Below are positions 12,770 through 23,374 of a stretch of 64,000 nucleotides of DNA, piece by piece. A program made the translations under genes and the position numbers. The notes under the pieces were generated by a model. That model was not told the DNA's origin, ran no database searches, and worked only from the letters and a program-made list of their open reading frames with translations. This stretch comes from Liolophura sinensis (taxonomy: Eukaryota; Mollusca; Polyplacophora; Chitonida; Chitonidae). Where the stretch lies: positions 5,828,001 through 5,892,000 of the forward strand of contig NC_088304.1 of the NCBI RefSeq assembly GCF_032854445.1. The letters are read 5' to 3'. The stretch's first letter is position 1. The number at the start of each line of letters is the position of its first letter.

Positions 12770-13012
12770 AACCACCAGACAAGATGTCCATGTCACAGTA
12801 TTCTGATACCAGACAAGACACCTGTCACTTGACACCAGGGAAGACACCCATCACAATATCTGAACACCAGACAAGACACCTGTCACAAGATCCTGACACC
12901 AGACAAGACCTGTCACAGTATCCTGACACCAGGCAAGACGCCTGTCACAGTATCTGAACACCAGACAAGACAACCCACCATGTTACAATACCCTGACACC
13001 AGCCCAAAACAT
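12770..13012. repeat. Irregular minisatellite, about 32-40 bp unit
   Basis: Six to seven head-to-tail copies of a unit containing GACACCAGACAAGACACCTG followed by TCACAGTATC, with length variation between copies. Confidence 0.8.
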
Positions 13013-13212
13013 CGATAGTGATATTGACTGGAAAACTTTTATATAATTTGCACTGGAAGATCTTATATGACAGGAGTTACAGTAAAAGACCAAATATTAG
13101 TTTAGAAGCAAATATAGACATAGGAATAAATTATATTACTTTTGGTGTTAAAACTTCCATTTTTTCCAGTAGGATATGAATTAGAATTAGAATTCTACAA
13201 AATGTTCAAGTC

Positions 13213-13298
13213 ATGAGCAAAAGTTTAGGCCATTAATCATGGCGTAAAGGGTGGAAATAAAAGTTTAGGCCATTAATCATGGTGTAAAGGGTGGAAAT
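13213..13298. repeat. Direct duplication of about 43 bp
   Basis: The phrase AAAAGTTTAGGCCATTAATC followed by ATGG.GTAAAGGGTGGAAAT occurs twice back to back with one or two differences. This is a recent local duplication in non-coding sequence. Confidence 0.8.
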
Positions 13299-13794
13299 GG
13301 GACTGTATGCGATGCACCAGGAGCAGTTGGCAAGTGAGTAAATATGTGGCATGAAATAACATCCACATGAGAAAATTGTGCAAATTTTGATGGAAGCTGT
13401 AAAAACACAGTAAATGGAATGACTGACTGACTGACTGAAGTTAGATGCCAAGTATCATGAAATAAATGTTAAGCCTTTAAAAAACATTAAAATGACAGCT
13501 GGTTTCCCAAGTTTCCCTTGTACAGGATGTAAAATCATCTCCTGAAGGTTAATCACAAGTGGAACATTAGGCCACTGTCAATGAATTGCCACCTGACTCT
13601 CTGGCACATAGTGCTTATAGTTAAAATACATGCAGCATTGGCATTTAGAAAGATTTCTCTTCAAAATTCAAACCATTTTATTAATTAGTGCACTCAGCAT
13701 CTCCATTTTCATGAACTGGGTTGCAAGAAACTAAGAATTAATTATTGATGGCCTCGAGACTTTAGGAATAACTGCTTACATTTGAAAATACTGT

Positions 13795-14012
13795 ATTTCA
13801 CCTAAAGTTCAGGAGAATGCAGCACTTATGTACTTATGTCTTTGACTTATGTACCATACAGGTCTCCTTTAAAAGTGTTATTTCTGAATTTTTTATTGAC
13901 TTCTTGTTGTAAAAACTTAAAGTGTTCACATAATATAAATGAGTGTTTTTAGACCTTCATAGGCTTCATTTTTACATACCAAACTTTAAGTGAAACAATA
14001 GAATAGTAACAG
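13795..14012. mobile_element. MITE-like element
   Basis: The terminal inverted repeats are TATTTCACCTAAAGTT at the left and AACTTTAAGTGAAACAATA at the right, bracketing about 180 bp of AT-rich non-coding sequence. Related ends appear at 38617 (TTCACCTAAAGTTTGGTG) and 34400-34430. It lies in the 3' flank of the Tantalus-like gene. Confidence 0.5.
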
Positions 14013-14520
14013 ACAGTAAAACAAAGGATTAATCAAGAGTGGAAAGATTGCTGATTTCAGTCTGATTTCTGTAACATACCATTTTTTTTTTCAACAAACA
14101 TGGTATTTAATGTTGGAGTATCTTGCAATTACACCAGCAGTAACCTTCAAAAGAATTTCTTCCAAAGGTGAACACGAAAATAGAAAAGCTTGGTGTATCA
14201 ACAAACGAATCACTGGCAACCGACATAATCAGTGTGGTGCACTTCACAAAGCCTACCTGAGAATTCAAACATCTGACCACTTTTAACTCATTGGAAAAAT
14301 TTTATGTATGAAAGATTAACACTGATGGGTTTTACATAGACATTCCAGTTGTCTATCTACTGATGCTCTTTTCATTCTTGTTTTGCATTCCTTCACTTCT
14401 AGAGGTATATATCATCTAAAAAGCTGGAACTTAGGTCAGGAGCTTTGATCAAGTCATAGAGGTGAAGCCAAAAGGTCAAGATAAAATTGTTCTTAGAAGC
14501 CGATATCACAATTACTTATT

Positions 14521-17500
14521 TTATGTGCTATCTAGCTCCCCAAGTTCCTCTTCTAAACTTGCCATCTTCTTGTCAAAAAAGGCACGAGAAACAGCCCGCT
14601 TTTTGCGAGCAGCTGCACCACCATTAAATTTTGCGGCTTTTTGTGCTCTGCGCTTCACTTTAGCCGGATGCACGACAAATGTGTCAAACACGATTGACCT
14701 TCGCTGTCGTCTCTGGCCAATACCACGCTCTGGATCTTCATATATTGTCTCATACATCTTATCAACCACATTCTTAAAATTCTTATTCAGATAAATGTCC
14801 TCAATGCTTTCTGTTTTCTTTGTTTTCCTTTTTTTCTTTTTTGGCTCAGTCTGCTCAGAAGTGCTCTGAGATATGGCACCTTCAAGGATTTCACCTGAGG
14901 ATGAAGAGTCCTGAATCCTCGGCTGTGCCTGAGGATTACTAAAGAATTCCACAGACTTCCTGCGCATGCGTGTTGACCTTCGTGATTGACCAGGCTCCTG
15001 GGGATCCTCCAATATTATTCCATCTTGAGAAATTTGTTCCAGAAGTCTCTTTCGTTTTCGAGGTTCCTTCAACTGCTGTGATTCAGATTCCGTTCCCTGG
15101 AGTATTGGCCCAGCAGTCAGCTGGGTTATTGGTAAGCTCTGATTCGGTAAGGGGTTTGAGATTGGAGAAAGTTCAACAGGCGATTCACTAAAACCAGATG
15201 TGTACAGCTGAGGAGGGTCAGAGGAACCCCCGGGGTTGTCAAGGCCAAAGGTGTCACCTCCACTCCCCATAACCAGGATAACAGCAGGGGGAGACAACTC
15301 TGTCAAAGGGGAATCCCCTGTTTGAAGGTCCATGTTAACTTGGGCAACAGAAAGTGTTTTGGGCAGGTCTACATGTATGCCTGGGTTGACACTGGTGTCC
15401 ATAATGGTGTCTTTTCCAGTGTCAGAGCTGCTAATGCCTATCCCTTCGCTTGTTTCATGAGAGCCAGTGACATTTGTGAAAACCGGATCATCTAAGGCAG
15501 AGGTAACACCCATCTCAACACAGTCAAGAGACAGGTTTGAGTTGAGCTGCGAACTACAAGGGCTGCTCACCTCCATTTGCTCGGCGGACAACATTAACCT
15601 GGTCGTCTCTTCTGGCGATTGTACCGTCATTTTCCTCTCCAAAGTTTGGTTATGCAACAGGTGCTCCAGATCCGAGGCGTTGACCCACACCTGATCCATG
15701 GCAGCCTCACCTGGCGGCGTTATGTCATTAAAGAGCAGGTTTCCACTGAAACCTGCGCTCTTACAATCCAGCGACTTGTCAGGCGATAGAAATCTGTGCA
15801 TGTGACGGAGTTGTGACTCCGGCGTGGATGACCTGCACGTCTCCGGCGAAGAATCTGCACACTTCTCTGTCAGCACACAACTGGAGAAGCTTCCCAGATA
15901 AGGTTCATACAGCTCATCACATGGAATAGGATTGCTAGAGGCTGAAAAGGGAGACGGAAGACCAGTAATCTTAGTCACTTTAGAGTCAACCTCAGATCCG
16001 GACAAACTGAAAGCTTCAGCTGATTTATGACCCTTTGGATTTTCAGAAAGAGGACAAAAACACTTCTCTTTTCCAACAAAGTCACCTCTGACGGAAGATC
16101 TACAGGTATTGAAGTCCTTTCCTACCTCGCCACACTTTTCTTCAGATGAATTAAGCTCCGTCTCTAGTTCTTCAATGGAAGGTACAGAAGGAGCGAAACC
16201 CTGGCTTTTTTTGTAAGATGACTTTCTCCTTAGAGCTCTTGTCTTCACTGAGCTTTGAACAAAGGCAGATAACGGGGCAGCAAAATCTAACTGATCCTTT
16301 TGCTCGGCACTCAAGTAAGGCTCACCCAAGTTGGAAATAAATTCAGGAACATTCTCCTTGTCACAATTGGTTTGATGTGAATCCAATTTGGTTTCAAGTT
16401 CCAAAATTGGAGGCACAGAAAGAACAAAACTCCTGCGCTTTTTGTACAATGACTTTCTCCTAAGGGATTTCACTTTGGCGGAAAAAGAAGGTAATGGTGC
16501 AAGTAAATCTAACAAATCTTCCTGTTGAGTGCTGGAGTAAGGTTGATCCACACTGGAGAGGACGTCATGAGCGTTTTCCTGATTACAGGCGTCTTCTGTG
16601 TCACTAATCGCTTTCGCTTCACACTTGTCACTTGATTCTGAATAAAGCTTGTTTTGTTTTCCAGACGATTTATCTCTTGTCTCACTACAGCTATCGAGTG
16701 AAACCGGATCTAAATCCTTTTCTAGATTGTCGCCATTTAATTGAGGTGTATCAAGTTCGGCCTCGAGTTCTTGAATGGGAGGCACAGAAAGAGCAAAACT
16801 TCTGCGCTTTTTGTACGATGACTTCCTCCTGGACGTTTTTGGTTTCTCACAACTTTGGGGAAAAGATAAGAGTGCAAGAGATTCTAAAGGATCTCCATCC
16901 TGAGCGCCGGAATAAGGCTGATCCACACTGGGAACAATGTCACAAGGGTTTTCCTCATCACAGCAGTCTTCTGTGCCACTAGCTGTTTTCGCCTTGCATC
17001 TTTTACTGCATTTCGCTAACAGTTCATTTTGCTTTCTAGACGACAGATCGCTGCTGATTTCAGGTGGAACCAAATCCAAATCCTCTTCTGCTTCAAATTC
17101 CTGAATGGGAGGCACAGAAAGAGCAAAACTCCTGCGCTTTTTGTATGAAGACTTTCTCCTGGACGTTTTTGGCTTCTCAGCACTTTGAGAAACACATAAT
17201 GGGATAAGTGGATCAACAGAAACGTCTCCCAGGGTGTCCAAGTACTGTTCAGTGGAATGGGGAATGACTCCTAATGAATTCTCTTGACAACTGCTGTTCA
17301 CTTCGCACTTCGTCGACGACAGTCTTCGCTTTCCAGATGGCCGATCTGCAGTCTTGCTACAGCTGTCAAACGCAACCCAAACAGTTCCATAGGCACTCTC
17401 TGAAAAACTTGGGCTATTACTTTCCCGTTTTTGTGAAAGATTTTCAATAGAGTTGAGGACATTCAACTTCTCCTGAACATCAACACCTTCACTTTCACTT

Positions 17501-17634
17501 TCAGGGAAGGTGTCGATGGACTGGCGCTTTAAGAGGCGCAAGGAGCGGCGCCTGCTCTCTCTCCGCACACTACGACGGCTGCGAACAGAAGGCGCCGGAG
17601 ACCACTCGAGAAAGTCCTTCACCCAGTCTTCCAT
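14521..17634 (-). CDS. Tantalus-like domain protein with four internal basic/Ser repeats
   Basis: This single long exon encodes about 1037 aa of Ser-, Lys- and Arg-rich, mostly disordered sequence. The C-terminal part (residues about 940-990), SIEDIYLNKNFKNVVDK then YETIYEDP then RRSIVFDTF, follows the pattern I know from the Tantalus-like domain of PRR14, PRR14L and Drosophila tantalus (nuclear, chromatin-associated; PP2A binding in PRR14). It is preceded by basic runs (KKKKRKTKK, RKRKR) that would serve as nuclear localisation signals. Four repeats with core RRKSSYKKRRSFALSVPPI lie near residues 157, 266, 387 and 465, spaced about 80-120 aa. I chose the ATG at 17634, in a strong context (AGTATGG). 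An upstream in-frame ATG at 17658 sits in what looks like an intron end (pyrimidine run, then TTAAAAG/GAGCAG). A 5' non-coding exon further right is therefore likely but was not found. The family call rests on motif memory; the ORF itself is certain. Confidence 0.8.
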   Translation of the reverse strand: MEDWVKDFLEWSPAPSVRSRRSVRRESRRRSLRLLKRQSIDTFPESESEGVDVQEKLNVLNSIENLSQKRESNSPSFSESAYGTVWVAFDSCSKTADRPSGKRRLSSTKCEVNSSCQENSLGVIPHSTEQYLDTLGDVSVDPLIPLCVSQSAEKPKTSRRKSSYKKRRSFALSVPPIQEFEAEEDLDLVPPEISSDLSSRKQNELLAKCSKRCKAKTASGTEDCCDEENPCDIVPSVDQPYSGAQDGDPLESLALLSFPQSCEKPKTSRRKSSYKKRRSFALSVPPIQELEAELDTPQLNGDNLEKDLDPVSLDSCSETRDKSSGKQNKLYSESSDKCEAKAISDTEDACNQENAHDVLSSVDQPYSSTQQEDLLDLLAPLPSFSAKVKSLRRKSLYKKRRSFVLSVPPILELETKLDSHQTNCDKENVPEFISNLGEPYLSAEQKDQLDFAAPLSAFVQSSVKTRALRRKSSYKKSQGFAPSVPSIEELETELNSSEEKCGEVGKDFNTCRSSVRGDFVGKEKCFCPLSENPKGHKSAEAFSLSGSEVDSKVTKITGLPSPFSASSNPIPCDELYEPYLGSFSSCVLTEKCADSSPETCRSSTPESQLRHMHRFLSPDKSLDCKSAGFSGNLLFNDITPPGEAAMDQVWVNASDLEHLLHNQTLERKMTVQSPEETTRLMLSAEQMEVSSPCSSQLNSNLSLDCVEMGVTSALDDPVFTNVTGSHETSEGIGISSSDTGKDTIMDTSVNPGIHVDLPKTLSVAQVNMDLQTGDSPLTELSPPAVILVMGSGGDTFGLDNPGGSSDPPQLYTSGFSESPVELSPISNPLPNQSLPITQLTAGPILQGTESESQQLKEPRKRKRLLEQISQDGIILEDPQEPGQSRRSTRMRRKSVEFFSNPQAQPRIQDSSSSGEILEGAISQSTSEQTEPKKKKRKTKKTESIEDIYLNKNFKNVVDKMYETIYEDPERGIGQRRQRRSIVFDTFVVHPAKVKRRAQKAAKFNGGAAARKKRAVSRAFFDKKMASLEEELGELDST
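16204..17180 (-). repeat. Four coding repeats in the Tantalus-like protein
   Basis: Copies lie at about 17090-17180, 16765-16855, 16385-16475 and 16160-16250. Each encodes a basic Ser-rich stretch (RRKS.YKKRRSF in three copies, decayed to RRKSSYKKSQGF in the most C-terminal), then SVPPI.ELE or SVPSIEELE. Upstream of each repeat is a weaker match containing QPYSSTQ-like and acidic residues, so the duplicated unit is near 100 aa. RRKS sites fit basophilic (Aurora/PKA-type) kinase consensus by pattern only. Confidence 0.85.
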
Positions 17635-17703
17635 ACTGACATCTGCTCCTTTTAACATCAAAAGAAAAACAACACAAAATCAGTTCAAAGTTCTCCACTG
17701 AAA

Positions 17704-17805
17704 TTTTTGTATTTATGTATTTGAATGTTGCTTAATGTCATACTCATTTGTGAAAGCATGTTTCACTGGAAACGTACCATGGGAGTTTTTATGGTAGAAG
17801 GAAAC
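17704..17805 (-). mobile_element. Ancient degenerate SINE family A fragment
   Basis: The run TTTGTATTTATGTATTTGAA, TGTTGCTTAATGTCATACTC, TTTATGGTAGAAGGAAACC is a strongly diverged match to the order of the minus-strand SINE A 3' half. It sits directly upstream of the Tantalus-like coding exon. Confidence 0.35.
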
Positions 17806-17978
17806 CAGATTTACAAATTCCCTGTCCTACGGCAAGTTTGAAAGTGCACCTTATGTGCACCTAATCTTGTAACCACTAGAACATCTATTTCAAGACAGAT
17901 TAATTAGGCAATCCAAACACAATCTGACAGTTTTGTAACCAGCACTGCGAACACCTCAAGTTGCAATAAATTAGTACT

Positions 17979-18120
17979 TTTATTTATTTGATTGGTGTTT
18001 TACGCCGTACTCAAGAATATTTCACTTATATGATGGCAGCCAGCATTATGGTTGGACGAAGCCAGGTAGAGCATGAGGTAAACCTATGACCATCTGCAGG
18101 TTGCTTTCCCACATATGACC
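17979..18120 (-). mobile_element. SINE family A, 3' half
   Basis: A clear tail-first copy on the plus strand: TTTATTTATTTGATTGGTGT, TTTACGCCGTACTCAAGAAT, ATTTCACTTATATGATGGCA, ending near ATCTGCAGGTTGCT. The head is missing and an A14 tract follows at about 18140. Confidence 0.85.
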
Positions 18121-21100
18121 GTAGACAAACCCCTAGCTTCCGAAAAAAAAAAAAAAAGGACAGGGTGGCACTTTTCCAGAAGGGGCACTTTTTAGCGCGA
18201 ATTACAGCTTTAAAGGGCACTATTTTCTGCTTGCGTCTTTAATAATGAATGTGATTAATAAATATTCTAAAGATATTTAGAAAGCCTACTCAACACTCAA
18301 CTATGCATTAGTATGCTGTAATCCTTTTAATTTTCAGGACATATTAATTGGAAGTGCTTAAAGCAGAAAATTTCTATTCTCAGTTTTCCACAAAATTAAA
18401 GACCTATACATGTGTTGTTCATTAGATGTACTAACCATGTGAGGAAAATTATCTATCCCTGTTACAATTACAGTGTATACTGGTTAAAAAGAGCAGATGT
18501 TCCAAAAAATGGAAGAATTGTAATATATCAAAGTGTGTATCCACATCAAGTGTTTCCAGCTTTAGGGAAATAGCCTAAATGGACAGACTTAATTTATAGA
18601 ACTGCTGATCTATACAGGGTCCTTCTTTAGAGCCTTAAAAAAAACTACTAAAAACAGCTTTACTTCTGATTTTAAATTAAAGACATCAGCTACAGATGCT
18701 AGTTGTAGTGTTTGACTAAAGAAAATAACTTTGGTTTGAAATTGTCAATAAAATATTACGCCTGTTTGATATATGTGTGAATGCATACTAAATGCAACTA
18801 TGAAATTTGTTATAAAAATAAAGGCAACTCTTATTATTCATGAAGGCAATGTGACCTTTAGAATTTTTTTTTCGCAGACACTGTACAGAGGGAAAAAATC
18901 ACTAAAATATATAAAAATTCATATATATTTCTAGATATGTTACTGTTAAATTAAAACACTATTTCAACTTAATAAAACTGATGAAACTGTGAAGTAGGCC
19001 TATGCCTGCATGGCTGGCGTGAAAATAGAAATCAGATGGAGGAAAATGAAAACATGAAAATGAAACGGCTCTGGCATGCTAACCACCTTGGCCATGGAGG
19101 CCACCCAATTATGGTAATTAAACTAGGTTTTATACATGTACAGGATTTGAAATGTTCAGGTGAACAGGTAAGAAATCCAATTTAAAACAAGGCACAGCAT
19201 GAGATAAGGATAAGTCAGGTATTGACATCCATCTTCGGTGAAGGAAATTGCAACTTGGACATGTCTATCTGCATGATCTTTTCGACATAAGACACTCATC
19301 AGGGGACATAACTAAAAACGTATGCCAGACTTATTGCCCATAGCAGAAATGTTATTGTTTGTGTGCACATCATCATTTTCCCCTGCTGATGGCTTTCTGG
19401 TAAATTTTACGTTAACTGCCAGAACAAATGGATTAGTTTTTTGCTATACATGTAACAGCAACTGGAAACTGAGCCTACTGTATACACTGAAACCTGTGAG
19501 ACCTAGCCTTATTACTGCCATGTTAAAAGTGAAGAAATTGCAGGCATGACCTTACTTGCAGGGCTCAGGTTAAATTCTAGAGAGATAGGTAACTCAGTAC
19601 CTGTCACATGTGAAAGAAACAAAAACATTTCTCCTTCTGATGTACCTATCTCCAGTCACCCTGTTCATGGTATCATGATGCATGACTACGTAAGCTGAGG
19701 ATAAGTAGAAAGAAGGCTACGGACTTCTGCCTGAGAAGCATAAAATCGTATTGGAGTACTCTGCCGGTATATGTTCATTTCACATGTGCCTCACCTCCAT
19801 TAAATGCAGGAGGCTTCTATCTTCCATTATTTACCACAGAATAAAGTCTGCTTGAACAACTTCAATGTTTCATTGGATACAATGGGTGTATTGTACCTGC
19901 AAATAGAAACAACTTGTTCATTTACCTGATAGGAGTTTAACTGCATACTTTTCACTTAAGATAACAGCAGTCAGGTTCAACAACTCTTCTCGCAAATCCA
20001 CAAGTAAAGCAGAGATATACAAAAACTTAAAACAAATTATGTAGCATACATGCATAATCCAAATAGCAATATCAGTGATAAGAGCTGAATACATTTATTG
20101 GACTACCTTGAAAAATGTTCCAACATTAATGAAGGTGGCAAGATTTACCAGTGAAAAAAACCTTACCAGTGAATCTGAAAAACCTCTTGACGTAACACAG
20201 CTCAAACAACTGAAGTGATGTACACATAGCTTTATATTTAGTTTCACATTCCTCAAGTGCAAGGCTTCAGGAAAATGTAAATCCCCGGAGCTCAGCCATC
20301 ACGTAACATCACCCAATGTCACAACCACTGTTGAAGATTCACTTCAAAAATCTTGGTATAGCAAGCACTAACAGGCCTTTTTGTGCCTGTAGGTGTGTAA
20401 CCTTGCCTGGGGGCGAGGCAAGAGGTTATCAATGACTAACATTAGGGGATGCTAGGTGGTAGGCAAATAACTGACACAAATACAAAATCAGAGTGAGTGA
20501 TATGTATTGCTGCCATCTGGGTGACTAGACAGGCTGATGACTGTCCAAGGTGGTGACTAACTCCTCACTGCCCTGCTAACATTAGGGCTGGACATTTATA
20601 GCCCCAGCCAGGACCTTAGAGAAAGCATTTAATTACCCAGCTTTGGGTGTCTACTCAGTACATGACTTAACTAAGATTTGTGTTTCCAAAACATTGGAAA
20701 CACTTCGATTAAGGACAGTCTAAAAGGTACATGTAAGAACACTTAACTGCTACTTAATCCGCTATTTATACTCTAGAGGTATAAAAAATATGAAAAGCCT
20801 ACTACCTGTACTTTTATAACTAAACAACATTTAATTGTTATGAAACCACATTAACTCATTTAATTTTACTGTAAATCCTCAATAACTGCAAGCTAGTAAC
20901 CATAATGACAAAGTTCAAGTTAATATGAACACAGTCATATGCAATATCCTGCATGTACATGTACCTAATATGAATTACTAATGATGAATTTCTTCCCCAA
21001 ACTGAAAGTCTTTAAAACTAACACATCAGTGTTGCCAAAAAGGCGAGAAGCCAAATCTTAACTACAGCCTTACTACAGGTGTATGTTTCAACCTTGTCGA

Positions 21101-21184
21101 TGTATTTGCATACATTGTTTTCATAGCTTCCAAAGGGGGATCATTGTAAGTGCCTTAATTTCAAAGGAGTCACAATGTGGTTAG
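18121..21184. other. Intergenic between divergent genes, little recognised
   Basis: No coding exon could be supported on either strand. A fragment of the SINE A head (GCTAACCACCTTGGCCATGG, then AGGCCACCC) sits at about 19078-19108. The promoter and any 5' exon of the minus-strand Tantalus-like gene should lie between here and 23 kb, but I cannot place them. Confidence 0.5.
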
Positions 21185-21316
21185 TACCAGGTGGCTATTT
21201 GAACTCCTCTCTTTAAACTGGTGAAATGGTGTACAGTTTACCATTGGCTGTTACTGTGGCCATGGTACTCTGCCAGTGCAGTATAAAGAGAAGAATTGAA
21301 ATAGCCACCTGGGCCT
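21185..21316. mobile_element. Short fold-back (MITE-like) element
   Basis: The left arm ACCAGGTGGCTATTTGAACT, then CCTCTCTTTA, is the imperfect inverted complement of the right arm TAAAGAGAAG, then AATTGAAATAGCCACCTGG. The arms are about 32 bases and the loop about 60. There is no coding capacity. Confidence 0.7.
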
Positions 21317-22149
21317 ACAATATGGTACTTGTATGAGATGCACTGTATCTATAGTTGTACCTAGAATAGTCTATCAGTGTGCTATTTTAAAATTCTGACA
21401 TCCATTGTAACACTGAATCCATTGCCAACTCTCAAACAAATCGCTGTACATCTGTGCATTTCAACTCCATGGAGCCGATCTCAATGCTCACAGCACCCAA
21501 ACTTACCTCTACTAAAAATACAATATGGCCTAGATGGACTATATCTAGAACTCAACGATATTCTTACCATTTCTTTAAATAAAAGTGACATCTTCATTTG
21601 CAACTGTTTGATTGTTGTACATTGTAGTCACGTACTTACCAGTAAGAAAAATCCCACTAAGAAGCTCACATTTTCACGTGATCTCCCTTTTCTGCTTCTT
21701 ACATGTTAAAAATAGTACTTAACTGTGTAAACAGCAAGAAAAAAATGTACTGGGAAAATGCTAGTTCAACAAGTCAAATGATACACCGCTATATGTCGGC
21801 CATAGGCCAGCAGAAAAAAAAAAGAGGAAAATGCAAGTTTATGGAAGAGATTTTTCTTAGCAGCAAGTACATATTCATAACAACCAGTGTAAGTTGTTGA
21901 TGAGGGCGTCGTTTTATTTGAAAAAAAAGTCCTTCTGGAAACCATCTCATTTCATCTCGATTTACATATTATCTTTAGTCAGTTTTCGAATCAGTTTCAC
22001 ATGTTGGGAACTATGAGATCCTTTAAATTAGGAAGCTGCTTGAATAGAACTTTTTGTACTACAACGAAAGCACTACGTGGAGTGTAAAACTCTCATGAAT
22101 ATGAATCTCCTGAAAGCCTTGATGATGACAAGTAGCCCAAAGCTAAGCT

Positions 22150-22715
22150 TTGTTTCAGTCATATAGACTTCCAAGCAGACAATTTCACTAAAAAAAAGCA
22201 AACACCTTGATCTCTACCTTATTTTTGCTATCCACTGATTCCCTAAAATGCCCGAAATGTGATCTGTCAAAGCAGGCATTGGTAAACCATCTTTCAACAG
22301 TAATCCAGCCATTTAAACTTTTGAATCAGACAACTCAATTCAACGTCTGCCATGTTTGGAATGTTTTTTTCTACTTTGGGTTAGGTGACAAGCCGTGAAA
22401 ATTTTATCCTACCCAGCATTCTCTTTAAAGAATTGCATGCCCTGTAAACAGAATGTTTGGTGGGTCAAAATTTTCACAGCCCATCACCTTGCCCAAAGAT
22501 GAAAAAAAATTCCAAACATGGCAAACGTTGATTTGAGTTGTTCGATTCGAAAGTTTAAACGGCTGGATTATTGTTGAAAGATAGCTTACCAATGCTGGCT
22601 TTGACATTACATTTCGGGCGTTTAAGGGAATCGGTGAATTGCGAATATAAGGTAGGGTTCGAGTCGCTGTATTTTTTAGTGAAATTGTCCGCGTGGAAGT
22701 CTATAGGCCTGAAGC
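22150..22715. mobile_element. Large imperfect palindrome (two arms of about 265 bp)
   Basis: The left arm (about 22155-22416) and right arm (about 22450-22715) are inverted copies with an estimated 80% or more identity. Matched phrases include CATATAGACTTCCAAGCAGA / CCTATAGACTTCCACGCGGA, AATGCCCGAAATGTGATCTG / AACGCCCGAAATGTAATG, and GCCATGTTTGGAAT in both. The loop is about 30 bases. It is probably a fold-back transposon or MITE; a transcript would form a long hairpin. The ORFs that mirror each other in the two arms (22207-22398 plus, 22425-22607 minus) are a consequence of the palindrome. Confidence 0.85.
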
Positions 22716-23374
22716 TGGGCGTTACGTCAGGGACGTCCAGCTTATCTTTAGACTACATGTAGGTGACAAGCGGAAGTAAATCGTTGTTGTTGTAACACAA
22801 AGTATTGAAACGAAACAAAATGCGCCTGGCTTCGCCGTACTTCGAAATAATTTCATCTCCTTCATAACATGATGTGAACAACACCCATAAATGCATTCCA
22901 CGCATAAGGACATAGTCTGCCTGACTTAGTTTCGCTAATAGCACTTACGCTGTGACTTACTGCATCTTTTTGCTCCCAAATTTTGAAGTCGTGCAAACTA
23001 ACGGCTGACCAATCAAAACCAAGGACCAAGTGAGTAAAGCTAAATAGTGTATTATCTCTGATATGGAAACGGACTTATAATTATCCGAACACAATAATCT
23101 ACGAAATAGTGCAATGCCAATGCGAATACGGTTTTACATCAGACACCTTATTTCATATTGATTATAATATATACATTTATTTTCTTATTTGTTTTAACTA
23201 TTTCTTATTGACGCTACTTCAATCCGCTTCCTTTTCCAATATAAATCAAGAATACACAGCTTAGCGCGCGACACGCGTAATCAAAGTAAAAAAAAAATGC
23301 AGAACAACTTTCGTGACAGTACAATATTTCTTTGAAAAGTGATGAGTCTGTTTTGCTGAGAGCATAGAATTAAG
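22716..23374 (+). promoter_or_regulatory. Presumed RUSF1 5' flank
   Basis: This is the interval between the palindrome and the RUSF1 initiator ATG. It contains a CCAAT box (GCTGACCAATCAAAACC, CCAAT at 23009-23013) and a small CpG-bearing patch (TTAGCGCGCGACACGCGTAA near 23261). I see no TATA box at a fitting distance. Promoter function is inferred from position. Confidence 0.35.

Noticed and set aside
14462-14794. 110-codon plus-strand ORF overlapping the Tantalus-like gene (with further ORFs at 14970, 15467, 16632)
   Set aside because: These are antisense shadows of the 1037-codon minus-strand coding exon.
22207-22607. Mirror-image ORFs on both strands (63 and 60 codons) with similar proteins
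   Set aside because: Their similarity is explained by the palindromic element. They have frame breaks at the ends and no gene features.
22722-22944. Minus-strand ORFs upstream of RUSF1, considered as a divergent first exon
   Set aside because: No recognisable domain and no convincing donor site linking to the Tantalus-like exon. A 5' exon remains possible but is unsupported.
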